Shown here: positions 9,930 through 22,673 of the stretch, one piece after another | How positions within the stretch are numbered: the stretch's first letter is position 1 | Layout: the number at the start of each line of letters is the position of its first letter | Assembly: GCF_964340395.1 (NCBI RefSeq) | Contig: NC_135549.1 | Coordinates: forward strand, 7,614,842-7,678,841 | DNA: 64,000 nucleotides | Direction of reading: 5' to 3' | Source: Glandiceps talaboti | Taxonomy: Eukaryota; Hemichordata; Enteropneusta; Spengelidae | Notes under the pieces: generated by a model | The model's database searches: none | What the model was told of the DNA's origin: nothing | What the model saw: only the letters and a program-made list of their open reading frames with translations | Position numbers and translations under genes: made by a program

Positions 9930-12422
9930 CACAGTCACTCACAATCACAAACATCCATCATATCACCATGTTGACAGATAGTCTGAAAAAAACTAATTTT
10001 GCTTTAAAAGGCTTCGTATGAAAAATTTGGCATTCTTTACCTTAAGTTTCATTTAATGTTTTCTACAAACCATTTCTCGCTAAATTGTTTCTACTTATTG
10101 GTTTTTCCCCTTCAGAATGTGATAGTAATCTTGAGGCTAAGGATGAATTCCACGAGTGTCTTGTTCATAGAGATGAATGTAAGTAACATTAAGCCTTTGC
10201 ATATTGTATATGAATTATGAAAATATCTCAATAGAGAAGACTAAAGCTCTAAAGAAGAATAAAAGCGAGATTAGTTTAAGCCTTAGCTGCATGTTTTAGA
10301 AGGCCGAGGCCACAAACATCATTTTATTGACCGGACTATGTGCAACACATCTGCTTTAGAACTGTAAACATCGTAAAATCTTGTTAAGAAGGACTTATTT
10401 TACACTGGGGGGAAACACCATGGGTCTATCCAATCTTTGGTGGAAATGACGTACGGGCCTTGCTTGAGAACATCCGGTAAGGCCTACGTCACTTCCGTCT
10501 AAATTCGAATCGATGTAAGCTTCATAAGTGAAAGTGAATAAAACCAACGCATTTTATCTCAGTCAACATCCACATTGATTTAACATTGTGAATTACGAAG
10601 TGTGCTTTCAACTACGTTATGAACTTCACGGCAAAACATTGCAAGAACAATGTTGTGTGCTGCTTGGTTAAACATATTTTTTTCTGTGCTTGGTAAGCAT
10701 GAAAATGTTTGCATGGGCAAAAACAGACACATTTTGTTTTCCTTTAAGTTGTATTCACTCATACTAGATAAATATACGAACCTCAAAATTGTATCTTTTT
10801 GGTGTTTGCTGGAAATATAAATAATCCTTAAGAAACATCAGTTTTACTGTCCAGGTATTTTCTAAACTGTCTTTTAATATTTCATCATGAGATGCTTTCC
10901 CATTTTTTTTTTCATTTTATTTGAATTTGTTTACATCTCTTCCTCACAGACAAAGCGGCTGATTGGAGTCCTACCATATTTCAAGTCGAGATGTTAGGTT
11001 CAGACGTTAAAGTGGGCTTTAACTTGCCGGACAAGAAATACATGTTGGATGAATTCCGATTACTGCTTTACAAAGACCCTGACACTTACGTCGGCCATAC
11101 TGACGTCACACCGGTAGGATCACTGTGTTTTGTTTCTGAATGAAATGACACAAACAACTTCAATATTCATCGATATTGATACTTTCATCACACAAGAAAT
11201 ATCTCTAAAAAGGAAATCTCCATGTAGGACTTTCAAGTGATGGCTTAGAAGTAAAAGAATATGACACTTGAACTCGTGCACTGTCGTTGCTGATTTTTCA
11301 CAGTATGATTTACCGTGTGTGAGAGAAATCGCCAGACGTACAAGACAAACTTAACTATATACTAAGTTTTAACACAATATTAACATAAACAAAAAAAACT
11401 CGCCTAAAAAGTAAGAGTTGGTGTGACCCTGTCTTGACCATTTGTAAACATTTATTTTTCAGAAAGAGGAAGGCACTACTGTTATTGTTGCTACTTCTGG
11501 AGTTTCTTACTCTATGTTTTATACCAAGCCATTCACAATCGCTGAAGAGGGTGATTATGTGGTCAAGGTGTGTATGACGTCGTAGATTTTTTTGCCACCA
11601 ACATCCTCGCTATTTCAAAATACTAAGTAACATGTCAAGTATTGAAAGTGTTACAGTTATAATAATGCTTTTCAAAAGGCGAAAATCTGAAGAAAGTTTA
11701 AGTGAGGTGCCATCATAGACTGAGTAGCGCACCCGTTGTTTTCGTACAAACTTGCTCGAATTTGCAAGTCCATCATACGACAATACGACATACATGAATA
11801 GGTCTGCGACTGCGCTCTTGAAGACAGTGGCACTTTAAGCAGCCATTCACTTATATATTCCACTCATCCCTTTCATTATAGCTGCAGCCAAGGCCTACTG
11901 GTAAAGATGTGTGCAAGTCTTTGTATGATAAAACCGTCGATTGCAGAGTGACAACTTCTCCGACATTTCCAGTAGACTCGAAAGGTACAGAAGGTTAACT
12001 AATTCATGTGAAATAATGTAACCATTGCTGTATGCTTTATTGACGCCAACATTTCTTCATTTATATGACCGTTATAAAGGAATTCGTCCATAATGCTGAT
12101 TCTGATTTTTTTTAAAGATGTTCTTTTTCTAAAGAGGGCAATAATGAAGAGACATATTTTTACAGTCAATTTCATATTACCCCTAAAAGCTAATTACATT
12201 GCATGTGCATTTAACATTAAATTATATAGGTATATTAATAATGTATGTTTCATTACAGACTTGTCTGTGGCTTCAACAATTACAGAAGCGCCTAAAAACG
12301 GAAGGAATCCAAGAAAAAGAAGAAGAAAGATTGGCGACAAGACCAGAAGAAGAAATAGAGGAGACAGAAAGAAGCCTCGGAAAGATAGGAATAGAAATAG
12401 AAATGGTAAAAAACAAAATTAG
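7267..12422 (+). CDS. Secreted IL-17-receptor-like protein with basic C-terminal tail (predicted soluble decoy)
   Basis: Ten exons give 1230 nt, 409 aa: 7267-7386, 8243-8312, 8569-8730, 9309-9448, 9685-9823, 10116-10178, 10950-11113, 11463-11567, 11882-11984 and 12259-12422. The start has a signal peptide (hydrophobic stretch VGFLLCAFLYLIT). Exons 2-5 form the first fnIII-like domain, with motifs such as GIQIILRG and FHYDCLKPLSPDSEYELEI. Exons 6-9 form the second domain. The exon series and phases mirror the ectodomain of the receptor at 14545-26932. Where that gene continues into EGF, TM and SEFIR exons, this one ends in an exon coding residues 356-409. That exon is almost half Lys/Arg (PRKRRRK, RRRNRGDRKKPRKDRNRNRN) and is closed by TAG. 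No TM segment is present, so the product should be secreted. Binding of an IL-17-type ligand, and of glycosaminoglycans through the tail, is inferred. A weak GTAAAA site near 12405 leaves open an alternative 3' splice form. Confidence 0.85.
8388..8520. repeat. (AC)n and (ATAC)n microsatellites, intron 2 of the secreted receptor gene
   Basis: An AC run is followed by ATAC tetranucleotides, ending about 50 bp before the exon at 8569. Confidence 0.9.
9842..9927. repeat. (CT)n/(CA)n microsatellite, intronic
   Basis: CTCTGT/CTCT and CA dinucleotides directly follow the donor at 9824 in the secreted receptor gene. Confidence 0.85.
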
Positions 12423-13263
12423 TTGAGATCAACATTGAAGTCCATTATCTTTCTGTTGACATTAGCATAATTTACCTTAAGTTTCATTTAATGTTTAATT
12501 ATGGTGCCATTTCATCATATACTGAGTCTTAATGGACATGTAGGTAAATTTTTTGAATAACATTTTTTACATGTGTATAAATTGCATGCTGTGTAGTTTA
12601 CCCCAGACTACTAAAGTAATGCATAGAAGTCTGAAATTTTACGGAGTACAGATTGCTAAAGCTATGATCGTTTGTAAATATTAATAGTAAGAGTTTTCGT
12701 ATGTCTTCGTAAATGTTAAATTACGCAAAACCTTTTGTAAGAACCTTTTTTTTAGAATAACATAAAAATGATAGAGTGGGTAAAACACGACTTCGCATTC
12801 GCGGGAATTGTAAAATATTATCATGATTCCTAGTCAGTCACTATATTGATGCATGATATCAAATGAACATTGTAATATTATTTATTAAAAATCAACACTT
12901 TGTGTAAACACGGAACAAATTATTGGAATAAACAGTATCATATTATATTCTCAGTGTTTAGGGACTGAATTGCTTTGTTGTAGAGTTGTTCAACGACAGC
13001 TGGATTTGATGTGCACAAATACACCAAATACAACATATTTGCAGGTTTTAGACCATTTGCTGTTTTAAACAAGTTTCTTTAGTAGTCCCCCTCCACATAA
13101 ATGCTCCTACCAACAAAAAATGCCCATGTGTAATAGAAATATAAATTACATGTAAGAGGATGTTTCCCAGGAGAATCCACTTTAAACTCTGAAACGTTTT
13201 ATTCAAATTTCTACAATTCAAACTTTGGAAAGTGACAACAGGTGTATACCGAGTCACTTTAGC

Positions 13264-13270
13264 AAATGTA

Positions 13271-13328
<58 letters not shown>

Positions 13329-13465
13329 TACGTATGTATGTATGTATGTATGTATGTATGTATGTATGTACGTACGTATGTACGTATGTATGTGTGTATG
13401 TATGTATGTATGTATGTATGTATGTATGTATGTATGTATGTATGTATGTATGTACGTATGTATGC
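13264..13465. repeat. (GT)n/(TATG)n/(TACG) microsatellite
   Basis: A GT run is followed by TATG tetranucleotides with scattered TACG units. Confidence 0.9.
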
Positions 13466-13842
13466 ATGATGAAGACAGCGATGTTTATTGTACAATTGCA
13501 TCTCTTATTTTCACATATACAACCGCATTCACACTCAAACCAGACAACATTGATCGGTTGTCAGGGCAACGCGGTATTAATTTGCCTAATGGTCAGCTAG
13601 AAATGGATCGTTCGACGAACATCACTCATTTATTTGAAAACAACACAAATAGAGGTTGTGTGGATTGTTGGTGTTAAAGTAATCGACTTGATAATTACAA
13701 TTGATAATTGTAATATGTGGTGTTCATCACCACGATGAGTACCAGAATGTGTCATGATACTTCCAGGAAGGTGATTCGCTGAGATGTATTGGTTTGTAAC
13801 GGCAAAGTAGTGGCAGATATTTCCTTCAGTATACAGTAGAAG

Positions 13843-14195
<353 letters not shown>

Positions 14196-14544
14196 GTTAA
14201 TGAGAGTGAAAATCCAAATTGAGATTATGAGGCCCGGGGGGGGGGGGGAGATCCGTAGACAATAAAGAGAATTCTATTCCTTTGGTATAGGAGATGAGAC
14301 TATCGTCAATTATCACACTCTTATCTCTCATATACTTGAAATCATAGACTTGTCTGTGTTGAAATTGACCTGTACTGTTTACCTGATACATTTCGAATAG
14401 ACCATTTATCAAGGACAGTCTTTAATACCCACACTGCCTTTCGACACCATTCGAAAGTAATGATGCGAAACGCTAGGAAGGTATGTTCATGGTAGTGGCA
14501 ACTCTGTCAAATCGTCAGCTGGCTGTGAGACCTTGCTTTTGACA

Positions 14545-17500
14545 ATGATTATCTCATTATCGACTCGTGTTCTTACTTGGTTAGTGATTGTCTCTGCACT
14601 CATACATGCGCAATTTCATCCAGAATGCATAAGGAACTGCGGAAAACAGGTGAGTTGTGGAAAATATGTACAACATCCTGGTGTGTTATTGTTTAATTCG
14701 CTACTACAGCCATACATAACATGTGAAGCACTGCTTACATTGTACTGACCACACCCACTTCTACAGTGACGTCATACGAATTGAAACGACAGGTGTATAG
14801 TATAAGTTCTTAAGTTCTTATATTTTCAAAAGTATGATCAATGTTAAAACTACGCTGTTTCAGTAAAAACAAGATGGCTTAAAGTTAAAGTCTATCGTAA
14901 CAGTCTTTGTACTAGAGGTAAATAATCTTCTGTCCCCCACGGCAAATTGTTTACGCACCATTGCGCTCTAACTCTAAACTCGGGTGATATGAAAACTAAG
15001 TGAGGAACTTCTGAACGGGTGAACTAACTGCAAATATGCAATGGTTACTTTGAATACGCACAACTTTGAACGGGTGAACTAACTGCAGATATGTGATAGT
15101 TAACTTTGGATACACACGACTTTGAATGGAGACAACTCATTGTTCTTTTGTTGAACCATGGGAATATTCATTGTTAATGCCGTTGTTGCTTTTATTCTCT
15201 CCCCACTCAATTACCATTTACTGCAAATAAAAGAATTCTACTCAGTGCCATTTATGTCTTGTAATGTTGGCTAACTCTCACTTCACGGTCATCAATAAAC
15301 GAAGCCATTTATTCATCAGTCATGATATCCCACGTACCGTAGCGATAACATTAAGTCTGATTTAGGTGATGTTGTTGTTTTCTTTTCCACGTGATCGTTC
15401 AATAGGCCTTGTAACGTTTTGTTTAGTCGTCAATGCGTCTGGACAAAAATATATTCGGATGACGTAATCACCTTACTGTTACGCAATACGCGGAAAACAA
15501 CAGACAATTTGAACGCATGTCCGACAAATCCTCCCACATGCTTTGGCACTACTTTTACTTTCATGAGAGGAAACTGGAGATCAAATGCTTCAAATAATTA
15601 TCTAAGATTGAATAATGGTCGGACTATTCGATTGAAGTTATACCTCGAGCAAAAAAAACACCGGATATATTAGATTAGATTAGATTACATAAAACTTTAC
15701 TATAACTATATAGAAAACTGACGGTTCTGATTGGGTATCTAAGTGTAATAAAGATATTAAAGAACACTACAATTTTGTTGGTTAAATATTTTTACATGAG
15801 TTTAGATATATACAGAAAACAATTATAATCTCTTTTTGTTTCGGTTGCATTATTAATTTAAATTGTTCTTTTCTATACTAATGAAATCTGAATTGATACT
15901 ATAAATTACACCAAATAATTTATCTCTTTGGTTTCTAGATAGTTTGCAATGTATCAAATGATGTTCTTCGTCTTCTATTGTATTACAATTTTTACATAGT
16001 TCTATTCTCAATTTGAGTTTTGGGTTGTGTGCGGTGTCACTTCTCAATTGCAAGACTATGGCAGTTTATCCTGAATTGTGCCATTGTTTCGATGTGTTGT
16101 CTATTCTTGATAACTGTTATGTAGTTGGTTCCAGTGAATGTTTATAGGTACTGTATGAATGCAACTTTGCATTTTCTCGTCTCATTGTACATTCTATTTA
16201 TTACAGGAGTATTCTTTTATTGAATTACAAAGTTCTTGTTTTTTTCATATTACTGTTATGATTGTATACTTTTAATGTTTTGTATTGCCTGCTAGAGCTG
16301 AAAGCCAAGACCCTGTGTATCGATTGTTCTCCATGCCTTACATTGCATAGAACGCTAAACTATCTTAATTTGTCAATTGACTTCAGATATTTGAAGCAAT
16401 TTATCGCAGAACAATAGATTGTACTTATTAGTGGTTCTCTTCCTAGTTCCATTCTACTCCCAGACTTTGCTAGCTCTGTTACTAATATTCAGTTTTCCCC
16501 GACAAAAACGCAAATTAAATTTTTCTGTTGCTGTTTTGTCCCACGTGGCTTGATTTTGGAGAACACATCATATTTCTCCAGCATAAGTCAATATTGATAT
16601 TTGTGTTGTATTTAGTAGTTTTTTTTTCAGTACTGTTAAGACTTTCAGAATATATCTGTGATTGTATTCTTACTGCCTTATAAGCTTTATCAGCAAGTCT
16701 GTCTACAGTAATGCTTATTGAACCATTTGACTTGCATGTTATTCCTAGATATGTGTATTGTTCCCTTATTTTAACCTCTCCTCGGCCGTATTTGAATTGT
16801 TGTGTATCAGGTTTGCCTCCATTGTTTCTGAATATAATTACTTTCACCTTGCTTGTGTTTACTTGTAAACCCCAGTCAGTAGTGTAATTATGAGCTTGTT
16901 TTACCTTTCTGTTGTTGTCCACCTGCTATGTTACTTTCTAGTGTTCTTGTTGCTTGTATTACCTCTCATATAGTTGTACATAAATCAAGATTTTAGTGCT
17001 TTGATCTTGAATATCACGAATTTTTAGTCTATCAGAACCATGGTTTGATTGAAAGTTTGATGTTACAGGTTACAAAAGAGTATCTCATTTGTTTTCATAA
17101 CTTATGACAGTAGACCGTGTCGCCATGTTGTTGTGATTGAATTCGTTCCCAATCAATCTATTAGTATTCACGACTTTTCATTTTTATTCCCAGAAATATA
17201 ATCATGTAGAGATAATCTCCCTAAATCAACCATGTTACTTTTGTACAATTGCTTTATTCTTCCCCATATAATGTATTGTATTGAAATTTGGGGCAATGCA
17301 TATAAAACTCACTTAGACCGCATTTTTAAATTACAAAAAAGACTCGTTAGACTGATCACCTTTTCTGATCCAAACACACCTAGTGCTCCTTTATTCCGAC
17401 AACTTGGCATTCTTAACATTTATAAGCTTTGTAAATTCCAAACTTGTGTATTTGCTTTTGATTTAAAGACAGGTCATTATGCTCATTCAATAGATCGTTA

Positions 17501-18398
17501 TGCTACCTCTATATCACATTCATATAATACACGTCTTGCCACTGGCGACAACTTCATTATTCCAAAAGTAAATTTAAGTACAACTCAAAACAACATTTAT
17601 TACTCTATCGCAAAACACTGGAACGAAACTCCAAATCTGATAAAATCAATAACCTCAAGAAATTTATTTAAAAAGTCGCTTAAGAATTATCTTTTGAACA
17701 CAGTATAGTGAAAATCCTGTATCATATTTTTTTTCTTTCTAATGTAAGTTTCAGTCTTTGTTGACACTGTAAATATATTTAATGTATATCTAATGTATAT
17801 AAGATGGCAAAATTTACTGCTTTCATTTAACAAGTGTATGTATTCAGGGCCAGAGACTCGATTAGTTCCACTAGAACTACCTCTCTGGTCCTCACCAATC
17901 ATGTACATGTACATTTATTCTTGGTGAAATAAACTTATTATTATTATTATTATTATTATTATAAAATACAGGTTACTATCGGCATTTGGTTAGCAAGTAG
18001 TCTAGTCTAACACACATTGTCTAATTGAGACAATAATATGTACAAAATGTGGACTTCTGAAACTGTCTTTAGAATTACAGCACACTAACATTCATAAAGA
18101 ATGCGTTAGGTATCAATTTGTCATGAAATACAAGAAGATAGTGGCATGGTTCAAAGATTGACGCGTGACGCCAATTCTAAAAACATTTTAAAAGTGAAAC
18201 AAGATCTCAAGGTCATAGACAGTCATCAATTGTGTCAGTGTACGGTAGCTGGTGTGTGTGTGTGTGGGGGGGGGGTGGATGGATGGATGGATGGATGTCC
18301 ATGTACAATTCACTTGTATTGTCATCCTTCAGTGTCCTAAAGAGATCTGACAGAATTATCCAAATGTAGTCATATAAACATGATAAATAGGCTCCAGC

Positions 18399-18481
<83 letters not shown>

Positions 18482-21400
18482 GGATGTGTGTATGCGTGTG
18501 TGTATGTGTGCATGTGTGCATGTATGTATGTATGTATGTATGTATGTATGTATGTATGTATGTATGTATGTATGTATGTATGTATGTATGTATGTATGTA
18601 TGTATGTATGTATGTGTGTATCCGACATTCCGACCTGTTCTAACTACAGTGTATTACATTTTGTAGTGTTTTTTCTCACCTTGCCTTGTATTTCCTTATA
18701 CTACTTCAGGTCGGCTCTCTTAATTTACCCTGTACCGTGATCCCACAAAGTAAGTCACACTATGTACTAGTGAAATGCCACACCCATTATATTGGTGCTA
18801 GGTTATTTTTCTTACTGTCATTATCCACTGTAGCATTACACTCTTTGTCATTAAAGCTTAGCATTTGGGTGTTTGAGACACATGTTTGTGTCTCATGCTC
18901 ACACACAAATGCTAAGCTTTTATGACAAAGAGCGTATATTACATTTTCCGGCTGAAGTAAGAAATATATTGAGAGATAATGTAATACCTGAGCAAGCATA
19001 ATTTTTGAAAAAACCGTAAAAATTAATGGTGATTTCGAACATTTTGACTCGTATTTCGATCACGTGAATGACATGTATACTCTCGCTGTTGTGACGTAGA
19101 TCGACAAGGCATAAATCCACATTTTGAGTTCAAACGCGTTCAACTTGGTTTATGTGTAGTATACAAAGAAAGATCTAGTGTCCTATTTGATGTTCTGTAT
19201 TTTTCTAAGCAGAACTACATATTTTACGTGTTTATCGTAATGTTTAGATTTTCCAATGATATCATTGTTTGACAATTGTCATCGAATGTCTTCTTTTGTA
19301 ACACAATTCAGGTAACACCGGTCACTGTGGCCTTGTTCAAACGTTTGAACTAGTGACAGAGTCTACGCTGCCCTTGCCGCCGGCCAATGTCGATATAACC
19401 CAAACGATCATTCGTAGCGGTAGTGACTTGTACCCTTCTGTCAACGTCACTATGGACCTGGACATTACTAGAGGTGAGTAGTACAAGCCACGAGATAGCT
19501 GTCATAGCAACCGAGCATATGCTGTGCATCTCTATTACCTAACCGGGCAACAAGGTACACCAGCTTATTATATTTATTCAATATCCAACATCACTCCATC
19601 CATCCATATTTCCATACGTATATCCATCCATCCATCCATCCATCCATCCATCCATTGTTGGAATCCATCCATCCATCCTCCCAACCATTCATTCATTCAT
19701 TCATTCATTCATTCATTCATTCATTCATTCATTCATTCATTCATTCATTCATTCATCTATCGACCAATTGGTTGGTCAGACAGTCAGTTATGGAGTCGTC
19801 AATGAATTCGTTCATTCATTCATTCATTCATTCATTCATCATTCAATCAATTATCTATTTATCCAACATTTCATTGAGCTTTGCCAACAATTTGAGGTTG
19901 CCTTTTTTCATTCAACATTCATCAACGTTTTTTTTATTTGTGAATATTATTCACACATCAGCTGAGACTGTATGTTACACTATTATGATTCACCAGTTAT
20001 CAACCCTTCTAATTTGCATGTTCAGCCATCAAATGAGTAGTACGTATAGAGGTGACGTCAATGTAAGATGTAAAATCAAATGATACTCCTTTAGTTTGGT
20101 AGTGGTAGAGGGGGGGGGGCAACCAAAATAAATGTTCAAGATTTGTAGATTCATCAAACTCTGAAAACAGGGATGGTGTATTTTGTCATTTAACTACTAG
20201 TTGGCTTGTGTTTTGGTCTGAGATAGTATAAGATAAGTTCAATAAAATCCGAAAATACGTCAACTTAACTAGTTTTACGTAAAAGTATGAAGGAGGGGGT
20301 GCGGTTATCGGAGGCAACCCTAAAGGAATTCATTTGTTTTATCTACATTTATCCCTATTACATTACTATCGCTTATTAGATGAATGTTTTGATTATTTCG
20401 TGTAATGATTTACTGTGGTGAATTTTAAATCTTAAATATGTGTGTTCTTGACAGCATCCGAGTACATTGAAGGTATTCAGTTCATTCTACGTGGTCTTAC
20501 CAATAATGCTGAATTTGGGTACACGGCGTTTGCACAGGAGTTATGTGTCACCTACAATCTATCCGAAGCCATTGATCTACGATATACTGGGGTGAGAATC
20601 AGTACATATAATTATATGCTTCTTTCGATGTTTCACCATGCGAGGGCGATTTTCTCGAGGACCTAACTTGCCTTTCCATCCCACGACAGATTCCACTCGC
20701 CGTGTAGCCTATAATATTCGATGAAAGTCACAAATGAGGACCCTCAAAGAAATGACTGAGAATGGCGCTCTCGCATGACGAAACACCGTAAAATTACAAA
20801 TATTGTCTCAGATAGTATTACTTCTATATTAAACTGGCACATCTTCATAATGAATACGTTTGACAAGGAATAGACGTAAGTCCTTGTGACTGCTTTATCG
20901 AAATATGTCAGTAAAACTCTATTTTTTAATAAAAAATTGGAATGTTTTTCCTGGAATATTCGTCCATATAAATGTTGACGTCAAGGCATAGGGAATGAAA
21001 TTCTGGGAAAGTAATTCTTTGCGAAGTTGGCAATGGAACACTTCAGTGCAATATATGTCTTGTATAAAACTTGTTTTGAATATATTACTGAGGATGTTTG
21101 CTGTACTTGAAAGAAATTCCTGTCAAAGCGAAAATATCACGGAATTCACTTTTCAATGCAACATGAAGAACTCTGTCCAAAAACAACGATCATGTCAGAA
21201 ATGTTACCACCTGCCCAAATTATGAATCTTGTGTATTTCTTCTATCGATTATATCGTCTACTGGCTATCAGGACATCGGTAATATACCGTTCTATTACGA
21301 CTGTTTTGGACCACTCTCGCCACACTGCAGATACGAGGTGGAGGTTATTGTTCATCCCATGTCCCAGAGAGAGCGAAGTAATTACGTTACACATTTCATC

Positions 21401-22589
21401 ACTCCATGTAAGTGAGATTCTAGCGAATCAACATTTTTCTGATATGTTTATGCTGTCACCGCCAGTAAATTGCAACAAACAAAGGTTTATACTACATTGT
21501 AGGTTGGGGGCGCCCTCCTAGCGTGATTGGTGTAAAATGTCACGGCAAGCCGTTCGAGCTCTCAGCATGCATAATGACTTCAGTGTTCTATGAATGTTCC
21601 AAGGCACAGTAACAACGACATCGCTGACCTGTGCCATGAAATCAACATTTGGCGCCATATTACTAGTTAACGGCTAAGCACGGTCCTATCTCAACATATC
21701 ACAGCAAATTCACATACGAATGACATAGACAAGTAAATAAAGCGACTTAGTAATATCAGGTATTGTTTTTCTATCTGCAGCTTGTGAAGAAAATCAAAAC
21801 TTCTTCGAATGTTCCATTATTGATACACCAGGTTTGTTAACCGATTTACTATTTGCATGTTTGTTGAACTTCACAAATAACAATGTTTCAATTTGTTTTA
21901 ACAGTTCCATTACTTAATTGAAAGACACAAATAATTTTCCTATTACCGATTTTCCTCTTACCGTCTGTTGCTGCACCACTTCCATTGTGTACTATACTGT
22001 TCAATGCATACATTTATTTGTTACAATACACATCAACCGTAACAACCAGACAAGTACGTTGTCATTAACAAATACCAATCCTTCTATTAGTAAGAAGAAA
22101 TTTGACCACATCTCCTCATCCTCGCCGCATATCATTGACGCAACGAAAATTAACATCTGCGCCGAGCGTCTATTGAGCGCTGCTGTAAAGAGCGAGCCTA
22201 GTGAGTTACGCCAATGCAGGTACTGGAATTGACATACATGCCATCCATTTGTAGAAACCTTACAGCAATCTTGAATCAGCTAGTCAATAAAGTGTGTATC
22301 TATGTGTTTTACAGATAAACGACGAGCGTTCTGGGGACCAGTTGTTATACAAAATGTGAGGAACTATTCACAAGTTCGAGTTGAATTTGACTTGCCACCA
22401 CACCATTATAACATGAACAGTTTTCGAGTTTTTGTTTGTACTGTAGATATAATAAACAATGGAGAAGTGTCGGTTGATACATGTGGATACCGTATTCAAG
22501 ATATAATAACGGTAAGGACATATTTCTTTACTTTTAACCACTAATGCTATCATTTCCTGACCACCACCACCACCACCACCACCACCACC

Positions 22590-22673
<84 letters not shown>

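Noticed and set aside
12199-12426. Alternative frame over the basic terminal exon giving an acidic Glu-rich peptide
   Set aside because: Only the basic frame continues the phase-1 junction from the exon ending at 11984. The acidic frame is its shadow.
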